From positions 992,001-1,056,000 of the forward strand of contig KE546980.1 of NCBI GenBank assembly GCA_000442125.1: a stretch of 64,000 bases of DNA, given 5' to 3'. The notes below the pieces were generated by a model. That model made no database searches. It was not told the origin of the DNA and saw only the letters and a program-made list of their open reading frames with translations. Numbering within the stretch: position 1 is the stretch's first letter; each line of letters starts with the position of its first letter. The translations under genes were made by a program, and so were the position numbers. The stretch comes from Opeltia flavorubescens (taxonomy: Eukaryota > Ascomycota > Lecanoromycetes > Teloschistales > Teloschistaceae). Positions 47,851-59,347 of this stretch are shown piece by piece.

Positions 47851-49395
47851 TTACACCTCGAGCACGCCTTCGCATCTTGCCTCATCCTCCACATAGGCCC
47901 ATTGTACGTCTAGGGGAATTTCTCCCCGCTTTCTCAAGGAAGGATCGTTAGTGTATTCCATCACACATCGTAGATCTTCGTTGGTACACCACGAGCAATT
48001 AGGCAGACTTCCCATGAGGGCAACGTCAGCTGCCCTGCAAGCACCCACAAGGTCGAAGAATGCTGGTATTAGATGCATGTTCGAGCAGATCCAATCGCCT
48101 ACACTGCGTAAATTTGGCATGGTACTTGATTTCGCATCTACCAACTCTCGGAATTGGGAAATTATTTGGCGGCAGTAAAAGGGAGAACGACGATAGCTTC
48201 GGTTCGTCAAAGATGTACCATAACATTCGAAAGACATGAGGCGAAGCTCTTGGAGAGCGGGAGGAAGTATCTCGACCATACGAATGGATTGTGCATCATT
48301 AAGAAGCCATTGTAAGCCCGTCGAAAGATGTTTCAAATTGTTGAAGGAGCGGAATGAACCTAGAACGGTCCTAACTCCTGATTTGATGAAGGGACGTTCC
48401 ATACGTATCTCCTCTAGACTTGAAGCGGCATTCATCAGTGCGCGGCCGAATTGCTGCGGGTGCAAAGCAATACGTGAGCCTGAGACGCCAGATTCAGAGT
48501 AGATGAAGCATTTAAGACCCGGAGAACTGTGCAATATGCTGCCAATGACCTCTGGCTCTATATCGTGACAATGAAGCTTCAGCGTTTCAAGATTAGGTCG
48601 TTCAGGCAAATGATGCCATGGTGCGCTAGAAATGAGCGTGTTATTAATATGGGCACTGATTTTTCTAACGGAGGGTAGACGGAAGACAGGAGCCAAATCA
48701 TTTATAGATCCTCGATGGTTTTCACGAAGGTAGTAACAAAATTCTTCTAAGCCCTGGAGACTTGCCAAAGGGGTATGGATCGGCAGAAGGAGGGTTGCAT
48801 GATCCAGCGCCTTTTGTAAGACAATGCACTTTGAGGGTACGGAGATACTTAGCGTCCTGAGATTGGGAAGCAATAGAATCAAGAGTGCGACGTAGACTTC
48901 ATCGATATCTTTCAGAACAGCGGACCGCCAGAAGGTTTTGTTTGTCAAAGCCAGATCCCGGATGGCTTTCCGAAATAACTTCTTGTCAGTGTAGTTTTGT
49001 GCAGTTGAATATTCGCGATCATAATCATAACCTTCTTTTTGACCGTCACAACCTAAGTTCCATGGACCGAATAGTTTTTCGAAATTATCGCAGTCTTCGT
49101 CCCAGGCACGCCAGGAGTACAGCCATAGGGACTTTACATGCAAGGCTAGTGAAGGATTGGCAATGATGGTGCGTAGAAAAGCCCTGATTCTCCATGTCTC
49201 TCGCTCTTTGTCGGACCAAAAGCATGAATACAGTATTTGTTGGGCTGCAGGGAAAAACAGGCTTGACGCCAAACAAAGCTGGGCTAAATCGTTACGTATA
49301 GGATACTTCCCAATGCCCACGGATATCCGTGTCTGGAGAAGATTTTGGAAAACGATGGACAGCAATTCTTCCGGTAAGTCGGTCAATTTAGCCAT
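47851..49395 (-). CDS. F-box/leucine-rich-like protein
   Basis: Single exon, 514 aa. The first 45 residues (LTDLPEELLSIVFQNLL and onwards to LAQLCLASSLF) fit an F-box, the helical module that binds Skp1 in SCF ubiquitin ligases. The rest consists of irregular leucine-rich units such as LLLPNLRTLSISVPS, RPNLETLKLHCHDIEP and NNLKHLSTGLQWLL, the usual substrate-binding half of fungal F-box proteins. No substrate can be inferred. These genes are multi-copy and fast-evolving in ascomycetes. The C-terminus contains CSWCTNEDLRC. Start ATG at 49395 is the first in frame and precedes the F-box directly. Confidence 0.78.
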   Translation of the reverse strand: MAKLTDLPEELLSIVFQNLLQTRISVGIGKYPIRNDLAQLCLASSLFFPAAQQILYSCFWSDKERETWRIRAFLRTIIANPSLALHVKSLWLYSWRAWDEDCDNFEKLFGPWNLGCDGQKEGYDYDREYSTAQNYTDKKLFRKAIRDLALTNKTFWRSAVLKDIDEVYVALLILLLPNLRTLSISVPSKCIVLQKALDHATLLLPIHTPLASLQGLEEFCYYLRENHRGSINDLAPVFRLPSVRKISAHINNTLISSAPWHHLPERPNLETLKLHCHDIEPEVIGSILHSSPGLKCFIYSESGVSGSRIALHPQQFGRALMNAASSLEEIRMERPFIKSGVRTVLGSFRSFNNLKHLSTGLQWLLNDAQSIRMVEILPPALQELRLMSFECYGTSLTNRSYRRSPFYCRQIISQFRELVDAKSSTMPNLRSVGDWICSNMHLIPAFFDLVGACRAADVALMGSLPNCSWCTNEDLRCVMEYTNDPSLRKRGEIPLDVQWAYVEDEARCEGVLEV

Positions 49396-50273
49396 GGTGA
49401 GTCGCAGGAGTAAAGGAGTTGAAGCATGGTCATAAAACTTAGTATTTGTGGCACCCTTACGGTACTTAGCGCGGGTAACGGTGAGTCATGTCTCATGCTA
49501 GCGAAAAATATTCCATGAGATGCACAAGACGCAGCTTCGTGCTGCAGCTGTACAGAATGGGTCATAATGAGATATCGGCGACGCGGTGTTCTCAGCTCCA
49601 GCCTCACAACCTACGACGTAAGGTGAAGACTGTTGCACATAGGAACATTCATACTTGGGTAACGTCGGGCCAGGAATATGTATGTATGAATCTTAGTCGT
49701 CGGATGAATGGTCAGGCTGGAGTAATATTAATAAAGGACAAAGGACGGGAGGTCATGAGTTTTGTAGCGCCAAGAGTTTTGCGGATTTTGCATGACGCTA
49801 AAACACTAGNCTTGGCAAGTTGCTCGAAGATGGCCTTGTACAACACTTGCGAGCGACGTCATTTGGATTCGTTACGCAGCAGCATAGTTCTTATCAGAAT
49901 AACCATTCATGAATCGATCGAGGTAAACAGTGGACCATTCGTATAGTGTTTTAATCATCAAGCGCAGAACTGGAGGCACAGAACTAGAGAGGTAGAGAAC
50001 ACGTATATGAATATGGCAACATCAAATCGTTCATACGCCGCCACGTCGCTATTGACAAACAGGTAAGTGCCCGGTCTTGATTCCGCAACATGATCTTGCG
50101 CTCATGGTGGGATGCGGCTTTCAAATCGGCTCTTTTGTAGATGCGCACTGTATATCCGCTTCATGTTATGCCTATGACTCTGCTCAAATTCCAGATTTCT
50201 GGAGACGAGATGAAAACAACCTTTGTATCGTGAAACGGGCCTCGGTGGTTGGGAAATTCCTGCGGAGTTCATC
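49396..50273. other. Divergent intergenic region, 878 bp
   Basis: Between the F-box gene and a secreted-protein gene. Contains one unresolved base (N at 49810). No supportable gene. Confidence 0.5.
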
Positions 50274-51075
50274 ATGCATATCCTGTCTCTCTTATTCCTG
50301 CACCCCTTTTTCCATTGCCTAAGTGCCGCAGCACCTACAGAGCCCAAAGAAAATTCTACCGCAGCAGCCGCAGAACGTAAATGCAGAGACATTACTCCTT
50401 CAACGCCAGGTCCAGATCCTACTTGCTGGACCACTCTCAATATTGATGAATGGCTGCCAAAATGGATCATCGGGCCCCAAGCGTGCGCCCAGTATGAGCC
50501 GTGGGGTAATTGCTTCATGCGCCTGGCGAACAATGGTGTCGGTGGCATTGATTGTCTGAACATGTACGACTCGAAAGGATGTTATCCACCCGTCGTGGGG
50601 GCTGTAGTGCCTGGGGCGGAGATATGGTACACCGCGTGGAGTATCTGGTGTAAGTTTTCCCTCCTGAAATTCAATCTTTTGTTCCGAAAAAATCTCGGGG
50701 GAAAATTATGACACATGGGAAACTTAAGAAGGTATGAATGACCATCCCGTAGTCCTAAATCACTACCTCATAAAACTCGCCATCTGGGATTACAACCACC
50801 AACCTCCGGGCTTCTCCTACAATGTCCCCCGCATAGTCAACTTCCTGGACTCGGACAACATGCCGTGGGTGAATGACACAGGCCTTCATCGCTTGGATAA
50901 AGGTGTCGCGAAGATCATGAACAACACATGGAACAACGATACCTTGAATGGAGACCACAAGGATGACTTGACTTACAACCTCAGTTTTGTCTTGTGGAGG
51001 ACCTTGAAGCAATGGGAAAGGGGTGATTTTCTGACCTTGGCGAAAGGAGGTGGGTTATTGCATTCGCCTTTGTAA
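50274..51075 (+). CDS. Small secreted Trp/Cys-containing protein, effector-like
   Basis: Two exons (50274-50649, 50732-51075) give 720 nt and 239 aa. The N-terminus MHILSLLFLHPFFHCLSAAA is a typical signal peptide. No membrane helix follows. The mature protein is rich in Trp, Tyr and Asn and has about seven cysteines in the first exon (RKCRDI, DPTCWTTL, QACAQYEPWGNCF, IDCLNMY, KGCYPP). The acceptor at 50731 (AAG) was preferred because the nearer AAG would give an immediate stop; this makes the joint WCMNDHP. I do not recognise the family. Size, secretion and isolated location fit a candidate effector or surface protein, which is inference only. Confidence 0.62.
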
Positions 51076-51479
51076 AAGGAGAAGGTACCATCAACTTCGA
51101 ATTGAATAAAGTAGAAATAAAAAACAAAAAGGCAAATGAGAAGGAACGAACCAGTGAGTCGATGAGCCAATCGAGTGAGAATCCACACTTCTGTCATGAA
51201 TTATCTTGATTGCTTCGGTCTTCCTACCCAATGTCGAAGCTCGGCGATAATCTTAAAATTGGAGAAATTCCTCTCCAGCAATTCCGCAGATCACGCATGC
51301 TTTTATATGATTTCGATAAAGGTTAATTAACTTTTCTCATGCTAGACGCATGAATGTAGTCCTTTTATATCGCCATCACAGCCATCCATGTTGTAAATCC
51401 CAAGATCACAAAACGAACTTAGAGCGGCATACTTTACTTACTAAGTGTGGAAATGGAGTTCATCTTGATGACGTTGGTC
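51076..51479. other. Convergent intergenic region, 404 bp
   Basis: Spacer between the stops of a secreted-protein gene and the carboxylesterase. AT-rich, with nothing else visible. Confidence 0.5.
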
Positions 51480-53434
51480 TCACGAGGGCTGATAGCCGCC
51501 TTCTCGCGTAACCGCCTCCATGATATCCAGCCAAAAATCACAAGTCTCCTTACGAACCTGCCCATCACTAATGACGCTAAATCCCGTATTTCCAGCCTGC
51601 AAAACACCCTCCACCTTATCTCCACTACTATCCGGCTTTGGCCAAGCAAGAGTAGGTGGAACACCCAATTTCTTACGATACGTATTGGGATCGCCCGTCC
51701 GTGCATGCGAGACGAGATACGACTGGTAAGCTTGCGAGAACCCGCCGAAGCCAGGAATCAGAGGATACGGGACTGACTGGCCGAGGCCATCGAGATCAAG
51801 ATTCAAGTTGTAGAAAGTGGGAAGGAGGTCTACGGCATGCAAGCCTGGGAGGACGGAGTATTTGATGTTCCACGTCTTACCCTTGTATGCGTCTGTGAGA
51901 TAGCGAGCGTTGCAGTAGAAACTTGAATCGCCGAGGACGGCTTTGAAGCGGTCTGCTGCACTGCTGTAATTGCTTTTGCCGTAGCGGTCGAAGATGGATG
52001 AGGTTATTCCAGCGCGTTTGGCGTAGGCGGAGAAGATGAATTCGACTGTGCCGGTGAAGTCATCGTCGTCTCTCATGCTTAATGGGACGAAGGCTGCAGC
52101 CTCGCTGCTGACGTGGGAGACTATCAGATTTACGGAAGGAAAGAAGTTACCTGCGAAAATCATTACCGAGCTACTCGGCAGATACGAACGGAAAAGAGAT
52201 CATCCTACCCTGAGAGAGCTCGAGGGGTGCTAATTGGCGAATCCAAGCGCCATCAGGCGAAGGGCCTACTGCAGATGTACCTGGAGGTGTGCCTTCGTTG
52301 AGTTTCACATTTGCGTTATCAAGAACGTCAGGGCTGGCGGCACGTAGACATGCCAGACCTTGTCCAGCGCACCCAGCTAGGGCGGTGAAGTTCTGGAACG
52401 TGGCCTCGAGGTCTCCTTTGCGGTCAAATTTCGGCTGATATCCTGCACTCATCACGACTGCACGCGAAAAGAGCGGATCTTGCTTGCCGCCAAATGCGGT
52501 CAGATGGTGCATGATACTTCCACCGCCGGCGGATAAGCCCCAAGCGGATACTTTGGTCTTGTCGCCACCAACGAGGTATATGTAGTCCTGGATCCATTGA
52601 AGTACAGCACGCTGATCGTAGAGTCCCGCATTGGGTTGACCGTCGCGCTCCATCGTGCTGCCTGCGAGGAAGCCGTACGCGCCAAGCTGCATCTTCTCAG
52701 CATACAAGGGCTATAAGTAGCCGTTCGAGTACCTACTCGGTAGTTGCTCGATATGAATATCACATTCCCGCCTGATTGTTGTAAGGCACCCGTTCCATCA
52801 TAGAAAGGTACCGCATCCGAGAATTGATCCTTTGCTCCGAAGATGTAGGCTCCTCCATAGAACCATGATATTACCGGAAGTTTCAATGATGGATCCTTAA
52901 TCGCTGCGGCGGGAACGTGGAGGTCCAAGAACAGGCAGTCTGTTCAACTTGTGGGCATCACGGGAAGAAGAGCGAGCTTAACTACATACCTTCATCGGCA
53001 GCCCGAAAGCTTGGTATTGGGATTCCTGCGAGATATTGGTTCAAAGCTTTCCCAATTGGTAAATTGGCACCAGGTCCTGTCAATTGCGGTCCTGGGATGG
53101 GCGCCTGCTTGCATATTGGACCATAAGAGCCATCTTGTATGCCGGGTTCTTGCTGTGGTGGCGCCGGTTTAGCCCAGCGGAGATCACCGGTCGGAGGCGC
53201 TGCGAAGCGGATATTTTTGAAGATATAGATCTAATTTGCTATCAGCAAAATTGTGAACCCCTCAGAAATTGAACTCACATTTCCAAACGGATTATAGCTT
53301 GCGGCTCTATACGTAGCGTATGGTAGAGTCAGGGTGGGTAAGTCAGCTGTCGCATCAAACCTCAGACCCAGCGGAACTTGAGTAGAGCTACACGAGACAG
53401 CATAAAGAAAAGCAGTATACACTAATAGACGCAT
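51480..53434 (-). CDS. Secreted type-B carboxylesterase
   Basis: Exons on the minus strand are 53279-53434, 52990-53230, 52737-52939, 52209-52686 and 51480-52150 (1749 nt, 582 aa), with introns of 48-58 bp. A signal peptide (MRLLVYTAFLYAVSCSS) is followed by the alpha/beta-hydrolase fold of the cholinesterase/lipase type: KNIRFAAPPTGDLRW, EDCLFLDLHVP, the oxyanion loop WFYGGAYIFG, and the nucleophile elbow GLSAGGGS with Ser252. The acidic and His members of the triad are expected in the C-terminal half; HAVDLLPTF is the usual His segment. Family members hydrolyse lipids, aromatic esters or cutin-type substrates outside the cell; specificity is not readable. Each splice was fixed by restoring a conserved block (for example NYR-LGAYGF). 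Confidence 0.92.
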
Positions 53435-55063
53435 TGTATGCTGAATCCTAGGAGGATGAAGTTATAGAGCCGGGAATATAAACCAGGCATGGGCGGGCGA
53501 AGACGCTACTTATGATCCTCTTTAAAAACAACTTTGGGCCTCTTATGAGAAGGTGGGATCGGCCAGCAAAGCTGCAGGACAACTATGCCTCCATGATGTA
53601 GGCGCACAACCGATTGGAGAGACATGAAACTCTGATTCGCCGAAGGCGAAGTATCTGAGGGGTAGACTGTCATCGAATCGCGGATGTGAAGTGTTCCAGT
53701 CTTACACTTAGGGAGCCGAAAGTACGGTTTAAGAGTGTCCTAATTGACTTCTAACCGTCTTGATCAAGCCAAGGGTAATTCAAACACGCAAGAGACTTGC
53801 TTCTCGAGGAAATGGTAGCATTCCGAATGGAATTCGGATGGGTTTCCACAAATTCCATCATGCAGAATGACATCTGCAGTTCCACGATAGTGGGTTCTGA
53901 CCACGGGATTTGGTTGGAGCATGAGCTGCATCGAGCTTCGCGATCAACGTGCGTGCGGGGAACGGAATGCAATCGCTCGGAGGTATTCGGATTTGTGTAC
54001 ATAGAGCAAAATGAAATGAACATGATGACATGCGGATGCCAATTGACTAAGCTCCCTACACGCGCGCCTAAATGGCAGCTGTATTGGATCCTGAAGATGA
54101 TTTGGATGAGACCCAGGACCATCCAAGCTTGACACCCGTGCCTTGCCAATTTGAATTGGCCGAATTTTGCCGACTTTCAGATTCATCGACCGATTGAAAT
54201 CTACGAATGTTATATGGGAAACGTGATTTCAAAAAAATGGTGTGGTCGAGGATCGAGCCTCATTGAACTGGCGGTGGTAACAGGCATTGCCAGGGAACAC
54301 TCATTAAGACCCATTGCAGCTTGACTGATGCAAGAGAAAAACAAAGAACCTGCTCCTATAGGTTTCCCCCAATCCTTCATTTTGCCATTGCTACTGTGTC
54401 TGCTTGGTGGAGGTTGGGGAGGATGAATTTGCACTGGGCCTTCTGTATGACACTGGACGTAGCCAAAGAAGCCGCAGTGGAAGAGTAATTCCACTGTCAC
54501 CACCATGAAAGACATGAGCCGTCTGATCTGTGAGACTCCGATCTGAAGCAGTAACAGGGGAGACTGTGTACAATCCTTTAATCTAGATTATAGATGTGCA
54601 TTTAAAGCGCAGAAATCACTCCTGCCGAGCTCTAGTACTTCTCGGTGGAACAGAAAGCCTGGAAAAATTTTAGTGGCTTTTGAGGGTTTTTCTTGTGTTA
54701 ACGAAGCGAGAGGTTGGTAAGAGTGGTTGAACAATGATGTACCGCTGACGACTGTGACATCATGAAGGTGACTTTTCTTGTGCAAAGGCTGAGTCCAAAG
54801 CCTTGTTTGACCCATGATATTCGATTAGTTGATGTCGGGCCTACAGGACCTTCGGCACGCCGATAATTGAGAGGAAGGTTTTGATTTAAAGTCTCAGCTC
54901 CTCCTCAGCACCTTCTCTTGATTGGTTCGCCTATGTCCCTTTTCGGAAAGCATTTTCTCGTTCGTTAGCAGTTACTCGTCTGCATTGTAGTGCTCTCGCG
55001 TGTTTTTGACAACATGCTGTGTCTACTTTCCTGAAGAGATATCTATAGTGACAATCCGTCGCA
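53435..55063. other. Intergenic, 1.6 kb
   Basis: Between the carboxylesterase start and the end of the multi-TM gene. Short frames on both strands (53,797-54,186; 54,210-54,573) show no domain and no splice logic. No repeat structure is recognised. Confidence 0.45.
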
Positions 55064-56627
55064 TCATGCGGCATACCCAACCCGACAATCCCAAATTCCC
55101 TCCTCTAATTCTTCCTCAGGTTTTTGTGTAACAGATTCGGCTTCATCCATCTCTTCTGGTTTTATGATCTTCCATAGGTAACTAACACCAGCCGCAATGA
55201 GAACCTGTACTACAACGGCCACTCCGCCCCATTGGCCCACCGCTGAGAGCTTCTCTACGTTGACGTTGGTCCGAAAGGGACGAGTAGAAGCTTCAATATA
55301 GATGATAGTCCCTATGAAAGCGGCTGCGCTAAGCACCTGCGTTACAAGGCTGAGAATCGTAATGGCGTTGATCTGCTGCAAGCGCTGGTGATGATTGCGG
55401 CTAGAGCTCTTGCTCCAAACGATACGTAAGGAGGGATGGCGGAATGTGAATAGAGTCCTGTGTGCGATTCGCGGGAGTAGCTCTGGTCTCTCTGCCGTGA
55501 AGAAGATAATCAAGCTGAGTGCAATGTAGGCCCACCAAATGGTTACGGCACCCCACCTATCGTGGGCTGGAGCAGATGCTTCGTAGACCCCGACTTCTCG
55601 TGGTGTTCTACCGGTGTAGGCATCACTTGCGAAGCAAGAGTAGAGACACCAGAAGTCGACAGTCCCGTTGACGTTCCCGACTGATTGCGGTGTATCCTGT
55701 CCAGATAATAGTGTATAGAAAGAGGATGTCCAGTCAATATCCAGCAACGGCGCTTGATAGTCAATCCCTGGAGGCTTTTCGGTGCGATGGCGCGGGCAAA
55801 TCTGGAAATGGTGGTTGACGTCGGAAATGACGAGGTTGTAGAAGATATGGCTAATGGAGAGTAGAAAGAACCATAAAAGGAAAATCGGTTTACGACTCGA
55901 AGCTCGAAATGTGCTCGACCAAGCTGCCATTGGGAGTGCGCCCAGCAGGGCGATACTCACGATAAGGTATGCAGATTGAGCGTCCGATTCAAACACGCCG
56001 TTGCACGCCAAAAAGGATGGTGCTGATCCTAAGGTTTTAATAGAGTCGCAGCCACTCTTGATCGTGATACGTTGTACCTGTTGTTGGACGGATAAAGAAC
56101 GAGTAGATGGATGGCCGCAACACTTGAGTAGGTCATCACAGAAGCTGCCGCGCCTGCTGTAAGCCATGCGTGGCGGCGAAAGATTATAACGAAAACAAAG
56201 GAAAGGTAAAAGAGATACAGTGGTGTTCTCTGATACTGGCTACTAGGAGGGAAAGCGCAGTATACTGGAGTAATAGTAGCGTTATCAAAATCATAATGCC
56301 ATGCTTCTTGCCGAATCGATATATTCTTGTAAAGGGTATTGAAGATGCTATCCAGCGCCAGCCACAGAAAACAGAGAGCATAGGTTGCATATACAACTCC
56401 GTCTTTGAAAGAACACATGATAAATTATTTTTTTAATAGATAGGAGGGATGGACGGCAGAACGGGAATACTCGGAATATATTGTCGAGCTTCATGCTTGC
56501 CTACAGTAGCAATTCCGGTCAGGCCAATGGACGTAATGTAGAGCGAGGGTATGAATGGTACAGGCACGGAGTAGATTGCCTTGGCGCATGATCCGGTGGC
56601 CTCGAGTGTCAGAGGAAGGAGCCGCAT
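55064..56627 (-). pseudogene. Multi-pass membrane protein gene with probable frameshift
   Basis: A likely first exon (56471-56627) gives MRLLPLTLEATGSCAK. A 68-bp intron (56403-56470) joins it to a second exon with a clear family block, WHYDFDNATITPVYCAFPPS then HAWLTAGAAASVMTYSSVAA. The remaining protein (GSAPSFLACNGVFESDAQSA to the stop at 55064) continues in another frame. The change falls at about 56,050-56,100, where the two frames overlap and sequence similarity to the family seems continuous. The only phase-correct GT-AG intron I found there would delete a whole membrane helix. Either the gene is recently broken or the assembly has a one-base error. The family is an uncharacterised Pezizomycotina multi-TM group with six to seven helices. 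A shorter start at 56418 is possible. Confidence 0.6.
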
Positions 56628-58261
56628 TGGGCAGGAACACTCAACTGGGGAAGACAGAAATCTTGATGCACGTAATCTTTTCGCGTCGCGTAGGACTTTG
56701 CATTAGCAATGCCGAACAGGTACGGCTGTAGGCTTGTTTGAAGGTCCGCTGCTTGTAACTGGAATGCCATCATTAGTTTCCGAGGGAGCTTGAATGAGGT
56801 ATCATCAGCAAAGTATGGTTATCTCAAACGGAAATTCCGCACCAAAAGAGAACCCCAGGGTGGACTTGTATTTGGACAAAATATACGCCGATTTCAACGT
56901 TGACACATCCCCTCAGCTTGAGAGCCGAAGGCGTACGAGCTGGACGATTGACTGGGTTTTGCCTTGATTTGAACGGTTTAGCGTAATAAATTGATGTATG
57001 CATGCAGCTCTGGCTGGGCGGGTTCCTTTCCTATAGGCCCATCTAGTCGAAATGCACTGCATTTTTCCTATAGGCTCTTTAGGCAAATGCTGGATCCTGA
57101 CCTCTTGGTGTGTTCTGTAAGATGAATGTGGCTAAAAATCGTGAGTTGTCTCTGGCTGAATTCAACCGTTGACCTTGAAATCATGGAATTCGGATACAAA
57201 TCGTGTATGGATCGTGTGTGCGTAAGGTTATGCGATTCTTAGGTCACCATTGTCGAATTAACGTGTGTGTGCATAAGTTCCACTAAGTAGGAAAAGAATT
57301 CTATGGAGAATGCCCAAGTTTCCTGGAAGTGGGTGTTGATACTCTCATATGTACAGGGTGTTGCAAGAGACTAAAGACTAAGCGCCGGGACCTCGGCCAT
57401 AATGCGCAATGTAAGGGCCTACGGGGGCCGCCAAGACCGTCCCAGGTGTTGCTGAGTGGCCCCTTAATTAGGAGTCTGGGCGGGCTGTTCTAGCGGCTAC
57501 CGTAGGCGCCAAGCCCAAGGACTGTTGCAAAGCCTACCAGCCTACGTAGGTAGAGAAAATTCAATTCATTCACGAAGAGAGCGGTGGAATAGCGTCATCG
57601 AAGTTACAGCCACACATAAAACTAAAAAATATCTCTTTCCAAAACTCAAGTCTGCATAATCAACTACCCATCTTGTGGCTTAGATCTAGAATAAGTCCAG
57701 TTATGATCCCTTCTCTTTAAAGTTCTCTCATCTTGTTTTCAAATTTGTATATTTTCCAGAAACCAAACCTCCCCATGAGGTCTTCAACCAAGAGGTCTCT
57801 CGGTCGGCAAATCGCCAGTGATTAAAAGACGGAGATGGTTCCGTATAAGCGATTTGCACGCCACCAAAAATATCCGATGGAAGAAACTGCGGAGAAAAAT
57901 TTCTCAAAAATAGTAGTCTTGAAGATTGTCCACATATCTGTTCAACAGCGGCATTTAGTCCAATCTATGAAGTTTCCTCCTGTGTTTCTTGTTTTGATCG
58001 AGACGGGACTTCTGTGAAATCCGGGTGCGAGAAATCATTTCACAACTTCTGTTTCCATAATCGGAAGGTCTTGACAACGATGGAAAATGAGATACGCGAC
58101 GTGAGCGCTTTTCGCTCCCGGCGCGGGCTGCTGTCGCTTGGGCTGAGAAATAATGATGCTGTCGTCATAACATCTCCAAGGCATTTTTATCTTCTGCTCA
58201 AATTCATAACAGCATGTTTCTTCGATCAGCAACTACAAGTCACAATATTCCTTAGAGAGCA
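56628..58261. other. Intergenic, 1.6 kb, with a GC-rich patch
   Basis: Between divergent genes. Mostly AT-rich, but 57,380-57,560 is a distinct GC-rich patch with short CCTACG/CGTAGG words in both directions. No protein or transposon ends could be identified; it may be a relict insertion. Confidence 0.4.
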
Positions 58262-59347
58262 ATGTATACACTCCCCCCATCCCTCTCGGCCCTCTTCCTC
58301 CTCTTCACCTTCTTCTCCACCCTCATCCCCTCATCAACAGCCTCCCCCGTCGCTTCCCCCTCGCTCTCCACAACAACACCTACCCTCTCCGCCGGCTCCC
58401 CAACTTTCGGCCCACCTAGACCCCCCAAAAAGCCCATCTGCCCACCGAGCTTCCGTCCAAGACCGCCACCGACAAGGTGGTTCGCGAAGAACTGCGACGA
58501 CGCTATAAAGAAAATCCCGCGGGACACGCGGCCGGTGTCGGTGGTGAGGAATTTCTTCGTGAGGGAGTCAGACCGGAGCGCGCAGATGCCGAATGTGGCG
58601 TTGCCGGCGGAGTGGGAGTCTGGTACGTGTCACGGGTGAATCCGTTTCTTTTCCCCTGTTTGTCTTGGGGTTCTTGTTTCTCTGAAGTTCATGGTCCGTC
58701 GATCCGAATTCGGTTTGGTCGTCATTTTTCGTGACTCCAATATAGCCTGTCGGGAGAGGAGGGAGAGAGACAGAGAAGAAGACCGCAGCGAGAAGCACGA
58801 AGGCGATAGGATGATGGGACGGCGAACATCTGGAAATCTCATCGTCCCTGTCATCTCTTTCATCTGAAAAAAATCATTACCTCCTTCGCTGGACACAACA
58901 GATGAAATCACCTTTTACTGACCCATCCCAGGCGACTGCATAGTCCAACTCCTCATGTCCTCATCCTTCATGGACGTCCCCCACGAGCTAGCCACATGGA
59001 TGGACATCTGGGGCCCCTCACGCCTCATTCTCCAGCAATGCATCTCGGGGTCAAACCCCACCGGCGGCATCATCACCAACATCGGCGCCAACCAGAAACT
59101 CGACCTCGCCATCTACAGCAAACGCTCCCTCTTCGCCCTCACGCGCCGGTTGAAGGCGAGTAGCGATCCCGTGGCGACGTCGATTGCGGAGTATGAGTTC
59201 TTGCAACTGCTGGGTGTTGTGGCACCCAATATTCATGGCGTGGAGAATGCTGGGGAGGAGGGGAACGCGACGGAAGCTGGGGTGGTGCTGGATCAAGATG
59301 CAACGGCAATTTTGTTCGGGCAGGATGAGAGTACTGCGACAGCGTAA
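58262..59347 (+). CDS. Secreted protein of unknown function
   Basis: Two exons (58262-58622, 58932-59347) give 777 nt and 258 aa, separated by a 309-bp intron, long for this genome. A signal peptide (LFLLFTFFSTLIPSSTA) is followed by a Pro/Ser/Thr-rich stretch and PICPPSFRPRPPPTRW. A folded-looking part with few cysteines (CDDAI, GDCIVQLLM, LQQCISG) and GGIITNIGANQKLDLAIY ends in an acidic tail. The splice G-GC gives WESGDCIVQ, the natural continuation of a DC-x-hydrophobic strand seen in fungal small secreted proteins. I do not recognise a named family. Both exons show a plus-strand switch from C-rich to G-rich (about 58,510 and 59,140). Confidence 0.7.
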
